Shown in pieces: positions 1 to 5,534 of a stretch of DNA of 5,666 nucleotides (the stretch's first letter is position 1; each line of letters opens with the position of its first letter). This DNA is from Acinetobacter sp. GTDB lineage: Bacteria > Pseudomonadota > Gammaproteobacteria > Pseudomonadales > Moraxellaceae. Both the position numbers and the translations under genes were made by a program. The notes below the pieces were generated by a model. The model did no database searches, was not told the origin of the DNA, and was given only the letters and a program-made list of their open reading frames with translations. The DNA is taken from positions 1 to 5,666 of the forward strand of contig JASLJB010000216.1 in the NCBI GenBank assembly GCA_030152605.1, given 5' to 3'.

Positions 1-243
1 GTGGATATGGTGCCGAATCTACCAACTCGTCCACTGATGCTCTCTGGGCATACCCACGGCGGTCAGGTGGAACTGCCGTGGGTCACCAACTATGTCATGA
101 AAAAGGTCTCGATCTTGGGCCATAAGCGCGGTCTGTATCAGCATGATCATGCTGATGTTTTTGTGACAGTGGGTATCGGTATGGTCGGTGTGCCTTTTCG
201 TTTTCGGGTGCCGCCAACCATCGATATTATTGAACTCAATTGA
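1..243 (+). CDS. Metallophosphoesterase, YaeI/YkuE-like (C-terminal part)
   Basis: This is the last 80 residues of a calcineurin-like metallophosphoesterase; the rest lies upstream of the window. The decisive motif is LSGHTHGGQ at about residues 14-22 of the fragment. Its two histidines supply late metal ligands of the di-metal centre in this superfamily. The tail has the usual YaeI/YkuE ending: GLY, then VGIG (57-60), PFRFRVPP (65-72) and a hydrophobic IDIIEL close. The first codon is GTG, but it sits in the middle of the conserved domain just before the last motif, so it is almost certainly an internal valine and not a start. Known relatives are membrane-associated phosphodiesterases, some acting on lipid-linked phosphoesters; the substrate here cannot be read. 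The stop codon overlaps a 14-bp palindrome, and the next gene converges 43 nt away. Confidence 0.9.
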   Translation: MDMVPNLPTRPLMLSGHTHGGQVELPWVTNYVMKKVSILGHKRGLYQHDHADVFVTVGIGMVGVPFRFRVPPTIDIIELN

Positions 244-291
244 GTTAAGTTGAACTGCTGGGTGCGCCGCGCCAAGTGAACCGCGTTCAAC
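233..291. repeat. Dyads between convergent genes, possible weak terminator
   Basis: Three symmetric elements occupy the junction of the two converging genes. AACTCAATTGAGTT (233-246) is a perfect palindrome spanning the metallophosphoesterase stop codon. GTTGAAC (249-255) pairs with GTTCAAC (285-291). Inside that pair, GGTGC (261-265) can pair with GCGCC (269-273) with one G-U pair. There is no T-run after the stem on either strand, so a canonical Rho-independent terminator is not supported. A bidirectional attenuating structure is only an inference. Confidence 0.35.
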
Positions 292-844
292 GACTAAAAT
301 ACATCATACAAATCACCACGATCAGCAGGGATGAGATCACAATAATCAAATTGTTCTTACGATCTTGGGCTTCAATGGCTTGCAGGATCAAGTTCTGATG
401 TCGAGCGGCTTCGACTTCGAGTTGTTGTTGATGCTTATGCTGCATGATGGCTAAGTCTTCGGCATTTTGGATCAGGCGCACGGCATTCAGGTAGTCTTGC
501 TTGCTGGAAAATTGGCGATCGGTAAAAAACAGCATGATGTGATGCCATTCGGGATGGGTTTCATCGATTGAAAAGCGTTCCCCTTCATGCGGAATCACAA
601 ACAGTTCTTGACTGAGATGGTCGAGTTCAATGTTGCGGTAGGGGCCTGCGATACGTGCGGATTGAGTTTGTTTTTGACGGGTCGGAATAAAGTCCGGATC
701 AACCATCAGTTGTTCTACATCGTGCTTGGCTTCTGCTAAGCCATAATTAAAAAGATTACGAATATATTTGATTGCTAAAATTTTTTGACTCTTTTGTAGA
801 AAAGTCAGGACTTGCTCTCGTTCATTTGAACTGAGTTGGCGCAT
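287..844 (-). CDS. Tail-anchored membrane protein with an L7/L12-like N-terminal motif
   Basis: I do not recognise a named family for this 185-residue protein. Residues 21-44 fit the pattern KIxxIKxxRxxxxxGLxEAKxxVE. This matches the first helix-turn-helix part of the ribosomal protein L7/L12 C-terminal domain, including G35, L36, E38, A39, K40, V43 and E44. A middle region (about 65-115) has no motif I can name. Residues 127-162 are rich in Gln, Glu, Ala and His and look helical, perhaps coiled-coil. Residues 165-183 form one hydrophobic segment followed by a short SR end. With no N-terminal signal peptide, this suggests a tail-anchored inner-membrane protein with its bulk in the cytosol. 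The ATG at 842-844 has a good ribosome site (AAGGAAG, about 6 nt upstream). A terminator lies between it and the upstream transporter gene, so it is probably transcribed alone. Its function is unknown. Confidence 0.8.
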   Translation of the reverse strand: MRQLSSNEREQVLTFLQKSQKILAIKYIRNLFNYGLAEAKHDVEQLMVDPDFIPTRQKQTQSARIAGPYRNIELDHLSQELFVIPHEGERFSIDETHPEWHHIMLFFTDRQFSSKQDYLNAVRLIQNAEDLAIMQHKHQQQLEVEAARHQNLILQAIEAQDRKNNLIIVISSLLIVVICMMYFSR

Positions 845-929
845 TGTAAACTTCCTTTTTTATCGACATATTATTGTTTTAGGTTGTTGGTTATCGTTTT
901 TTTGCGCGCTTATAGCTTTTATTTTGCAT

Positions 930-954
930 AAAAAAGCCAGTACTTAGACTGGCT
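930..954 (-). terminator. Rho-independent terminator of the MFS transporter gene
   Basis: Read on the minus strand, AGCCAGT and ACTGGCT form a perfect 7-bp stem with a 6-nt loop (942-947), followed by a run of T (930-934 on the plus strand as A). It begins about 20 nt after the transporter stop codon. It also lies upstream of the next minus-strand gene, so it separates the two transcription units. Confidence 0.85.
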
Positions 955-973
955 CTGAATGACACGCAGTAGA

Positions 974-2287
974 TTAAATCTGACTGTTAACATCATCATG
1001 TTTGGTTTCACGAATAGCGAGGAAGGCTAAAAGTGAAAGGATGGATGCCGCACTCAAATAATAACCAACAGCATAAAGACCATATTCAGTGGCCAGCTTG
1101 GTGGCGATCAAAGGGGCAAAGGATGCACCGAAAATACCCGCCAAGTTAAAGGTTAAGGCTGAACCGGTATAGCGAACTGAGATCGGGAAAATCTCTGAAA
1201 GCACGGTGCCAATTGGGCCATAAGTCATACCCATAATGGCAAGCCCACAACATAAAAATAAGAATACAACAAAGGTGCTTCCTGATTCTAGCATCGTGGA
1301 AAAAAACAGACCAAAGATCGCAGCCGCAATACACACGCCGACTGAGGTGGCTTGACGGCCAAATTTTTCAGCAAATACCGCTGAAAGTGGAATAAATGCC
1401 GCAAAGCACAATGTTGCAACCAATTGAAGTTTTAGAAATTCACTCCGCGAGTAACCGAGCTGAGTGGTTCCCCAGTTCAAGGCAAACACGGTGGTGAGAT
1501 AGAACACCACAAAGGTACAGATCGCGGCAATGGTCCCTAAAATCAGCATTGGGAAATGTTTTGTAACCACTTCCATGAATGGAATGTTCACTTCTTTTTG
1601 CTTATCGAGCACTTTTTGGAAGGCCGGTGTTTCATGCAGTTTAAGACGGATATATAAACCCACGATCACCAAGGCGGCACTGGCGAGAAAGGGAATACGC
1701 CAGCCCCAAGTCATAAAGTCTTGTTCGCTCATCAATGCGCCCAAGATCAAAAATGAACCGGTGGCCAAGATGAAGCCGATGGGGGCACCGAGCTGTGGAA
1801 ACATGCCATACCAAGCACGTTTGCCCGGTGGTGCATTTTCAGTGGCCAACAAAACTGCGCCACTCCATTCACCGCCCAGACCTAAGCCTTGACCGAGACG
1901 GCAGAGTGCCAACAACAAGGGTGCTGCGATGCCGATTTGTGCATAGGTCGGGAGTAAACCAATACAAACGGTTGAAATCCCCATGGTCAGCAGGGCGGCG
2001 ACCAAGGTGGCTTTACGCCCGATGCGGTCACCCAAATGCCCAAATAGGGCGGCGCCGATCGGACGTGCAATAAACGCAATCGCAAAGGTTGCCAGCGATT
2101 GGATGGTGGCAGTGGTTGGGTCTGTGCTTGCTGGGAAAAACAAATGCGGAAAGATCAGTACCGCAGCAGTGGCATAGATATAAAAGTCGAAAAATTCGAT
2201 GGTGGTGCCGACCAAGCTGGCGAAGAGGACGCGCGCTTTCGAGTTGGTGGGAACCTGTGGATTTAAAGATTGAGTGGTAGACGCCAT
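974..2287 (-). CDS. MFS transporter, metabolite:H+ symporter (MHS) family
   Basis: This 437-residue inner-membrane carrier has the length and 12-helix pattern of the MHS branch of the major facilitator superfamily (ShiA, YhjE, KgtP, ProP). Visible signatures are the acidic first helix EFFDFYIY (31-38), MFS motif A GHLGDRIGRK (83-92) between helices 2 and 3, the family motif RLGQGLGLGGEWSGA (130-144), WGWRIPFL (194-201) before helix 6, and SEIFPISVRYTG (364-375) in the second half. A central cytosolic loop covers about 215-245. Family members import organic acids, osmolytes or aromatic precursors with protons; the substrate cannot be fixed from sequence alone. The ATG at 2285-2287 has an AAGGA ribosome site 5-6 nt upstream. 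Flanking genes give no pathway clue. A terminator follows the gene, and a 20-bp direct repeat lies at its likely promoter. Confidence 0.95.
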   Translation of the reverse strand: MASTTQSLNPQVPTNSKARVLFASLVGTTIEFFDFYIYATAAVLIFPHLFFPASTDPTTATIQSLATFAIAFIARPIGAALFGHLGDRIGRKATLVAALLTMGISTVCIGLLPTYAQIGIAAPLLLALCRLGQGLGLGGEWSGAVLLATENAPPGKRAWYGMFPQLGAPIGFILATGSFLILGALMSEQDFMTWGWRIPFLASAALVIVGLYIRLKLHETPAFQKVLDKQKEVNIPFMEVVTKHFPMLILGTIAAICTFVVFYLTTVFALNWGTTQLGYSRSEFLKLQLVATLCFAAFIPLSAVFAEKFGRQATSVGVCIAAAIFGLFFSTMLESGSTFVVFLFLCCGLAIMGMTYGPIGTVLSEIFPISVRYTGSALTFNLAGIFGASFAPLIATKLATEYGLYAVGYYLSAASILSLLAFLAIRETKHDDVNSQI

Positions 2288-2323
2288 GATATTCCTTACA
2301 CGTTGCTTAATTCGGTTATTAGT

Positions 2324-2371
2324 TTTATAAAGCGTGATTTTTCCAAAAAAGGCGTGATTTTTAAAAAAACA
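2324..2371 (-). promoter_or_regulatory. Probable promoter region of the MFS gene with a two-copy direct repeat
   Basis: On the minus strand, TATAAA (2329 to 2324) is a reasonable -10 box about 40 nt before the MFS start codon. The -35 side is poor: only T-rich sequence lies at the right distance. Just upstream, GCGTGATTTTT occurs twice on the plus strand (2332-2342 and 2352-2362), exactly 20 bp apart. The repeat would therefore sit over the -10/-35 spacer and over the -35 and upstream side. Repeats placed two helical turns apart are typical of tandem regulator sites, but binding is an inference. Confidence 0.4.
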
Positions 2372-2382
2372 ACGATGCGTCC

Positions 2383-2420
2383 CCCTGAGTTACAGCTTCA
2401 GGGTTGCTGAATTTGAACTC
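2383..2420. repeat. Alternative stem-loops downstream of trhA
   Basis: Two mutually exclusive stems are visible. CCCTGA (2383-2388) can pair with TCAGGG (2398-2403) across a 9-nt loop. Alternatively, GAGTT (2387-2391) plus CAGC (2393-2396) can pair with GCTG (2406-2409) plus AACTC (2416-2420). On the minus strand a seven-T run lies before this structure (2427-2421, just after the trhA stop), and another T-rich tract lies about 10 nt or more after it. The order does not match a standard intrinsic terminator, so a role in ending trhA transcription is only possible. Confidence 0.3.
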
Positions 2421-2430
2421 AAAAAAAGAC

Positions 2431-3084
2431 TTAGATGATGTAAAGATAAATCGCCAAGAAGTGTGATCCTGCCCCTATCAAAACAAAAACATGCCAGATG
2501 GCATGGGTATATCTTACCTTTTTTAAGGCATAAAACAATGCACCTATACTATAGGCTAAGCCACCTGTAATCAGTAGGCTTAGGCACTCAGGGCTGAGAT
2601 AGCGTTGCATATCGTCCATGACCAAGACAGCTAACCATCCCATCACCAGATAAGCCAATAACGAGACTTTTTGGAAGCGGTGAATCAGCACCAACTTAAA
2701 CCAGGTGCCGATCGCAGCAATACACCACAAGGCAATTAATAGATATTGGGCCTTGGCAGTCGGAATCGCGATGCTGAGAAAAGGGGTATAGGTGCCTGCG
2801 ATCAAATAGTAAATCGCGGTGTGATCGAGCTTTTTATACCATTGACGCTTTTTTTCATCACGTGAGGCGTGGTACAGCGTGGAACTGGAAAACAGCAAAA
2901 TCAAGCTAGCGGCATAGACTGCAAGGCCTAAAAACTGTCCCGCATTTAAATGCTGTCCTTTGATCAGCAGTAATAGCCCTGCAACAGCAGCTACGAAGGC
3001 GCCGATGCCATGGCTGATGGCGTTGATTCTTTCTTCTTGTAGATCATAGCTTTGGGTATGAATTTTAGGTATTGAAGCCGACAT
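2431..3084 (-). CDS. trhA: PAQR family membrane homeostasis protein (hemolysin III-like, TrhA)
   Basis: This 217-residue protein has seven hydrophobic segments and matches the bacterial PAQR/hemolysin III family in length. Key motifs in order are ERINAISHGIGA (18-29), SSSTLYH (66-72), LDHTAIYYLIAGTYTPF (86-102) and the last-helix motif HAIWH (194-198) with H208 after it. S68/H72, an Asp at 87 and H194/H198 match the spacing of the metal-site residues in adiponectin receptors. A membrane-embedded zinc hydrolase-like centre is therefore likely. Family members are linked to membrane lipid or energy homeostasis; the hemolysin name is historical and does not show a toxin. The ATG at 3082-3084 is the only sensible start, although its ribosome site is weak (AAGAA at long spacing). 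The gene is divergent from the methyltransferase gene, with 159 nt between them. Confidence 0.9.
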   Translation of the reverse strand: MSASIPKIHTQSYDLQEERINAISHGIGAFVAAVAGLLLLIKGQHLNAGQFLGLAVYAASLILLFSSSTLYHASRDEKKRQWYKKLDHTAIYYLIAGTYTPFLSIAIPTAKAQYLLIALWCIAAIGTWFKLVLIHRFQKVSLLAYLVMGWLAVLVMDDMQRYLSPECLSLLITGGLAYSIGALFYALKKVRYTHAIWHVFVLIGAGSHFLAIYLYII

Positions 3085-3093
3085 TGCACTAAA

Positions 3094-3145
3094 TTCTTAT
3101 TTAAAAATACAGTTGTATAATAAAGCAGTTTTGGCTTTTAGGTAA
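3094..3145. promoter_or_regulatory. Divergent promoter pair with overlapping -10 boxes
   Basis: On the plus strand, a perfect TATAAT (3116-3121) has TTCTTA (3094-3099) 16 bp upstream and would read toward the methyltransferase gene with a leader of roughly 115 nt. On the minus strand, TATTAT (3122 to 3117) has TTACCT (3145 to 3140) 17 bp upstream and would read toward trhA. The two -10 boxes share five base pairs, so both cannot be opened at once. Both -35 boxes match the consensus at only three of six bases. Confidence 0.4.
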
Positions 3146-3243
3146 TAAATTTTAGCTTTAGTTGCGGCTTTGTTGTGCTGATGCGTTGGTTGCACGCGGT
3201 GAGTATGTCAAAATATTCGGCGATCACACTATGAGTTTCAATT

Positions 3244-4605
3244 ATGCGGCCAATGGCGTCTACATCTGAGCAAGAACAGCAGTTTTTATCGACGGTTGCA
3301 CAGGCCATTGCCTCGAACAGTTTGCAACGATTGATCCTGAGCCAGTATCAGGGCACGCGTGCAGATCTGGAAAAAATCAGCATGCGTTTAATCCAATTGC
3401 AAAACAAGACCGTGCTGAACTGTGTTTTTAAATACAAAACCCAAGACCTGACTCAGAACTTTGATTTGGATCAGGCACTCACTGAAATCAGTGATTTGCT
3501 GGCGCAGTGTAAGCAGGCCAATCTGTTACTGTTGGATCAAGAGCTTCAACTGAAGAGAACCAAAAAAAGTGTTCTATTGAAGCGACTTAAGATTTCAGGT
3601 CATACAACCCGTAGCAACAGTCACAGCGCTCAGCCTGAGACTTCAAATCAGCACAGCTCAGATGGCCGCAGCACTGACAATGACCACAGCCACAATCACG
3701 CAGCAGTTTCTGATCGCATCCAGACCGCCAGCGCAATCGGCGCTGCCCATAGCAGCACATCGACACAGCAACATGATCGGGAAAAGAAACGTTATCTCGA
3801 TCAGCGCAGTCCGTATTTACAGCATTTGGGAATCTGTGATGCCAAGGCACAATTGATCCCAAGCATGGCACGTAAGTGGAAGCAAATTAATAAGTTTGTC
3901 GAGATTTTTTCCAATGCACTGGATCAAATTTCCACGCCGAGCCAAGCCTTGCAGGTGGTTGATTTTGGTTCGGGTAAAGGCTATCTGACGTTTGCTTTAT
4001 ACGATTATTTGCAAAAGCAACAGCGCAATCCGCATGTTACTGGGGTTGAGCTCAATCCCAATATGGTGCAGTTCTGTCAAACGGTGGCGAGCAAAAGCCA
4101 GTTTAGCCATTTAGACTTTTTCCAAGGCGATGTCCGAAGTTATCAGCCTGCACATACCGATGTGATGATTGCACTGCATGCTTGTGATATCGCGACAGAT
4201 TTTGCGATTCATACCGGCATCCGCCTCAATGCGTCGATCATTATGTGCGCGCCGTGTTGTCATAAAGAGTTACGCCCACAGATGCAAAGCCCAGATTTGC
4301 TGAAGCCGATGTTACAGTTTGGGATTCATGCGGGGCAGCAGGCCGAGATGCTGACCGATACGATTCGTGCCTTACTGCTCAAAGCCTATGGCTATGAAAC
4401 CAAAGTATTTGAATTTGTGGCACTGGAACATACCAGTAAAAATAAAATGATCTTGGCAACCAAACGTAAAACACTCAGCGCACCTGATCCTGAAGTGATG
4501 GCACAGATTGATGCCTTGAAACAGCATTATGCGATTAAGCAACATTCCCTGGAGCTTTTGCTTAAGGATCAGTGGCAGCAGCACGACTTAGGTAAAAAGT
4601 GTTAA
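3244..4605 (+). CDS. Class I SAM-dependent methyltransferase (Methyltransf_32-like)
   Basis: This 453-residue protein has an N-terminal helical domain (about 5-115), a low-complexity linker rich in Ser, His, Gln, Thr and Asp (about 118-177), and a C-terminal Rossmann methyltransferase domain. The conserved entry segment is HDREKKRYL (177-185), then LGICD and KWKQINKFVEI (211-221). SAM-binding motif I is VVDFGSGKGYLTF (238-250) and the acidic strand-2 end is GVELNP (267-272). LHACD (311-315), APCCHKEL (336-343) and SKNKMILATKR (398-408) are typical of this family. The family is widespread, but I know no established substrate; nucleic acid or protein methylation are both possible. An in-frame stop at 3232-3234 limits the start to ATG 3244 or ATG 3253. 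Neither has a clear ribosome site, and 3253 (MASTSEQ) is equally plausible. Confidence 0.88.
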   Translation: MRPMASTSEQEQQFLSTVAQAIASNSLQRLILSQYQGTRADLEKISMRLIQLQNKTVLNCVFKYKTQDLTQNFDLDQALTEISDLLAQCKQANLLLLDQELQLKRTKKSVLLKRLKISGHTTRSNSHSAQPETSNQHSSDGRSTDNDHSHNHAAVSDRIQTASAIGAAHSSTSTQQHDREKKRYLDQRSPYLQHLGICDAKAQLIPSMARKWKQINKFVEIFSNALDQISTPSQALQVVDFGSGKGYLTFALYDYLQKQQRNPHVTGVELNPNMVQFCQTVASKSQFSHLDFFQGDVRSYQPAHTDVMIALHACDIATDFAIHTGIRLNASIIMCAPCCHKELRPQMQSPDLLKPMLQFGIHAGQQAEMLTDTIRALLLKAYGYETKVFEFVALEHTSKNKMILATKRKTLSAPDPEVMAQIDALKQHYAIKQHSLELLLKDQWQQHDLGKKC

Positions 4606-4625
4606 TCAAATTAAGTTGAGTTGTG

Positions 4626-4699
4626 AGTGTGGGCGGCAGTTTTGTACACAATCGAAGCGTGCACTTTTCTGACCGCAGTGCCCCTGATACACTTTTTTT
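4626..4699 (+). terminator. Candidate terminator after the methyltransferase gene
   Basis: AGTGTGGGC (4626-4634) can pair with GCCC (4680-4683) and ACACT (4689-4693), with a 5-nt bulge, and the stem runs directly into a T-run (4694-4699). A smaller stem, GCACT (4661-4665) with AGTGC (4677-4681), is a competing alternative. The loop of the larger structure is long (about 45 nt), so this is not a compact standard terminator. The position, 20-95 nt after the stop codon, is right for one. Confidence 0.35.
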
Positions 4700-4704
4700 G
4701 GCTG

Positions 4705-4745
4705 CTTATCACGTGTACCAAGCATTACAGTTCGCAGGTGATAAG
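4705..4745. repeat. Perfect 8-bp inverted repeat in an intergenic region
   Basis: CTTATCAC (4705-4712) and GTGATAAG (4738-4745) are exact reverse complements separated by 25 nt. They lie in the 283-nt gap between the methyltransferase and acetyltransferase genes. This could be an operator for a dimeric regulator or the stem of a transcribed structure. No T-run follows it, so it does not look like a terminator. Apart from this, the candidate terminator and the acetyltransferase promoter, nothing else is identifiable in this gap. Confidence 0.4.
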
Positions 4746-4816
4746 GCGCATAGGGTGACTTTAAAATATGGATTTGAGTTTTCTACTTAGCGTTTGCTGT
4801 GTTGATATAGATCGCT

Positions 4817-4846
4817 TTGACAATTTAAACAACTCAACAATTTAAA
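4817..4846 (+). promoter_or_regulatory. Candidate sigma-70 promoter of the GNAT gene
   Basis: A perfect -35 consensus TTGACA (4817-4822) is followed 18 bp later by TTTAAA (4841-4846), which matches four of six -10 positions. Transcription would begin near 4853, giving a leader of about 35 nt before the acetyltransferase start. The -10 box falls within the tandem repeats. Confidence 0.5.
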
Positions 4847-4867
4847 AACTCAACAACTTAAACAAAT
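4821..4867 (+). repeat. Three imperfect 16-17 bp tandem repeats in the GNAT promoter/leader
   Basis: The units are CAATTTAAACAACTCAA (4821-4837), CAATTTAAAAACTCAA (4838-4853) and a shorter, diverged CAACTTAAACAAAT (4854-4867). They start inside the -35 box, cover the candidate -10 box and end about 10 nt before the ribosome site. Copy number may vary between strains by slippage. Confidence 0.75.
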
Positions 4868-4888
4868 CGTTGCATCAGGAGAAAGGAA

Positions 4889-5323
4889 ATGTCTGAACTG
4901 AAGCTGGTGACGGGGAGCTGGGAACGTTTAGCGCAAGATGCCAAGTTCGTCCGTGAGCAAGTCTTCATCATGGAGCAAAACATCTCTGTTGAAGAAGAGT
5001 GGGATCGTCACGATACATTGAGTACTCATTTTGTGATTTACGATCAAAAACAAGCAATCGCCACTGCGCGTTTACTCAGTGATGGTCATGTTGGGCGTGT
5101 TGCGGTGCTCAAGGCCTATCGTGGGCATGGGATCGGCAAACTCATCATGCAATACATCATTGGCTACGCCGAGCAGCAGCAAAGAAATGAATTGATCTTG
5201 TCGGCGCAAGTGCATGCGATCCCATTTTATGATGCGCTTGGTTTTAGCGTAATGGGTGAGAGTTATTTGGACTGCGGTATTCCACATGTCGATATGTCGA
5301 TGACTTTGGGTAGTACGGTTTGA
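4889..5323 (+). CDS. GNAT family N-acetyltransferase, ElaA-like
   Basis: This 144-residue protein has the full length of a small ElaA/YjcF-type GNAT enzyme, predicted to be cytosolic and to transfer acetyl groups from acetyl-CoA. The N-terminal part VREQVFIMEQNISVEEEWD (21-39) is the usual family opening. The central strands are HFVIYD (47-52) and IATARLL (57-63). Motif A is RVAVLKAYRGHGIGK (70-84), with R78-G-H-G-I-G83 forming the pyrophosphate-binding loop. Motif B is IPFYDALGF (111-119), where Y114 is a candidate general acid. The ending PHVDMSM (132-138) is typical of this group. The acceptor substrate is unknown. The ATG at 4889 is supported by a strong AGGAG (4877-4881) at 7-nt spacing. 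The gene stands alone behind its own probable promoter. Confidence 0.93.
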   Translation: MSELKLVTGSWERLAQDAKFVREQVFIMEQNISVEEEWDRHDTLSTHFVIYDQKQAIATARLLSDGHVGRVAVLKAYRGHGIGKLIMQYIIGYAEQQQRNELILSAQVHAIPFYDALGFSVMGESYLDCGIPHVDMSMTLGSTV

Positions 5324-5422
5324 GTGTATTGCAGAGATTTTTAACTGTTGAGATCAAGCGCTAAGCAGATGTTTTACAGCACTTGGATATAAAACTGGGA
5401 ATTTAGAAAGTTGCTAGAGCGC

Positions 5423-5470
5423 GCTCACTGTACAGCAAGGCAATCGATTATGCCGTGCTGATCAGTAAGC
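5423..5470. repeat. 48-nt symmetric imperfect hairpin between convergent genes
   Basis: Two 20-nt arms (5423-5442 and 5451-5470) flank an 8-nt loop (5443-5450). Pairing blocks from the outside in are GCT/AGC, ACTG/CAGT, CAGCA/TGCTG and GGCA/TGCC, giving 16 paired positions of 20 with mismatches but no bulges. It lies in the 211-nt gap between the converging acetyltransferase and the edge gene. No T-run follows on either strand. It also abuts a 10-bp palindrome, GAGCGCGCTC (5417-5426). It may be a palindromic repeat element or a weak bidirectional terminator. Confidence 0.5.
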
Positions 5471-5534
5471 ATTACTCAACTCAGTGCTTGAACGCATTTA
5501 GATTGAGCTGTGCAAGGACGCGTAGCACAGGCGA

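Noticed and set aside
1530..2280. Several plus-strand open frames opposite the MFS transporter gene
   Set aside because: They lie antisense to a clearly coding gene, have no family motifs and no ribosome sites. They are shadows of its codon pattern.
2343..2352. CCAAAAAAGG, a match to the eukaryotic CArG box
   Set aside because: The DNA is bacterial; the match is a by-product of the A-tract between the two direct repeats.
2431..3084. Reading the hemolysin III-like gene as a toxin
   Set aside because: The sequence shows a PAQR membrane protein with metal-site residues. The family name is historical and there is no secretion signal or toxin context.
2277..3264. Shared ATGGCGTCTAC at the starts of the MFS and methyltransferase genes
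   Set aside because: The match is only 11 nt, encodes a common MAS start and does not extend on either side, so chance is sufficient.
3587..3871. Minus-strand and alternative-frame open frames within the methyltransferase linker region
   Set aside because: The Cys- and His-rich translations arise from the low-complexity linker DNA read in other frames. The methyltransferase frame continues through both sides with conserved motifs.
4615..4854. GTTGAGT and ACTCAAC words resembling integron attC core sites next to a GNAT gene
   Set aside because: The order is wrong (GTTRRRY before RYYYAAC), no attC-type paired arms lie between them, and there is no integrase or cassette array.
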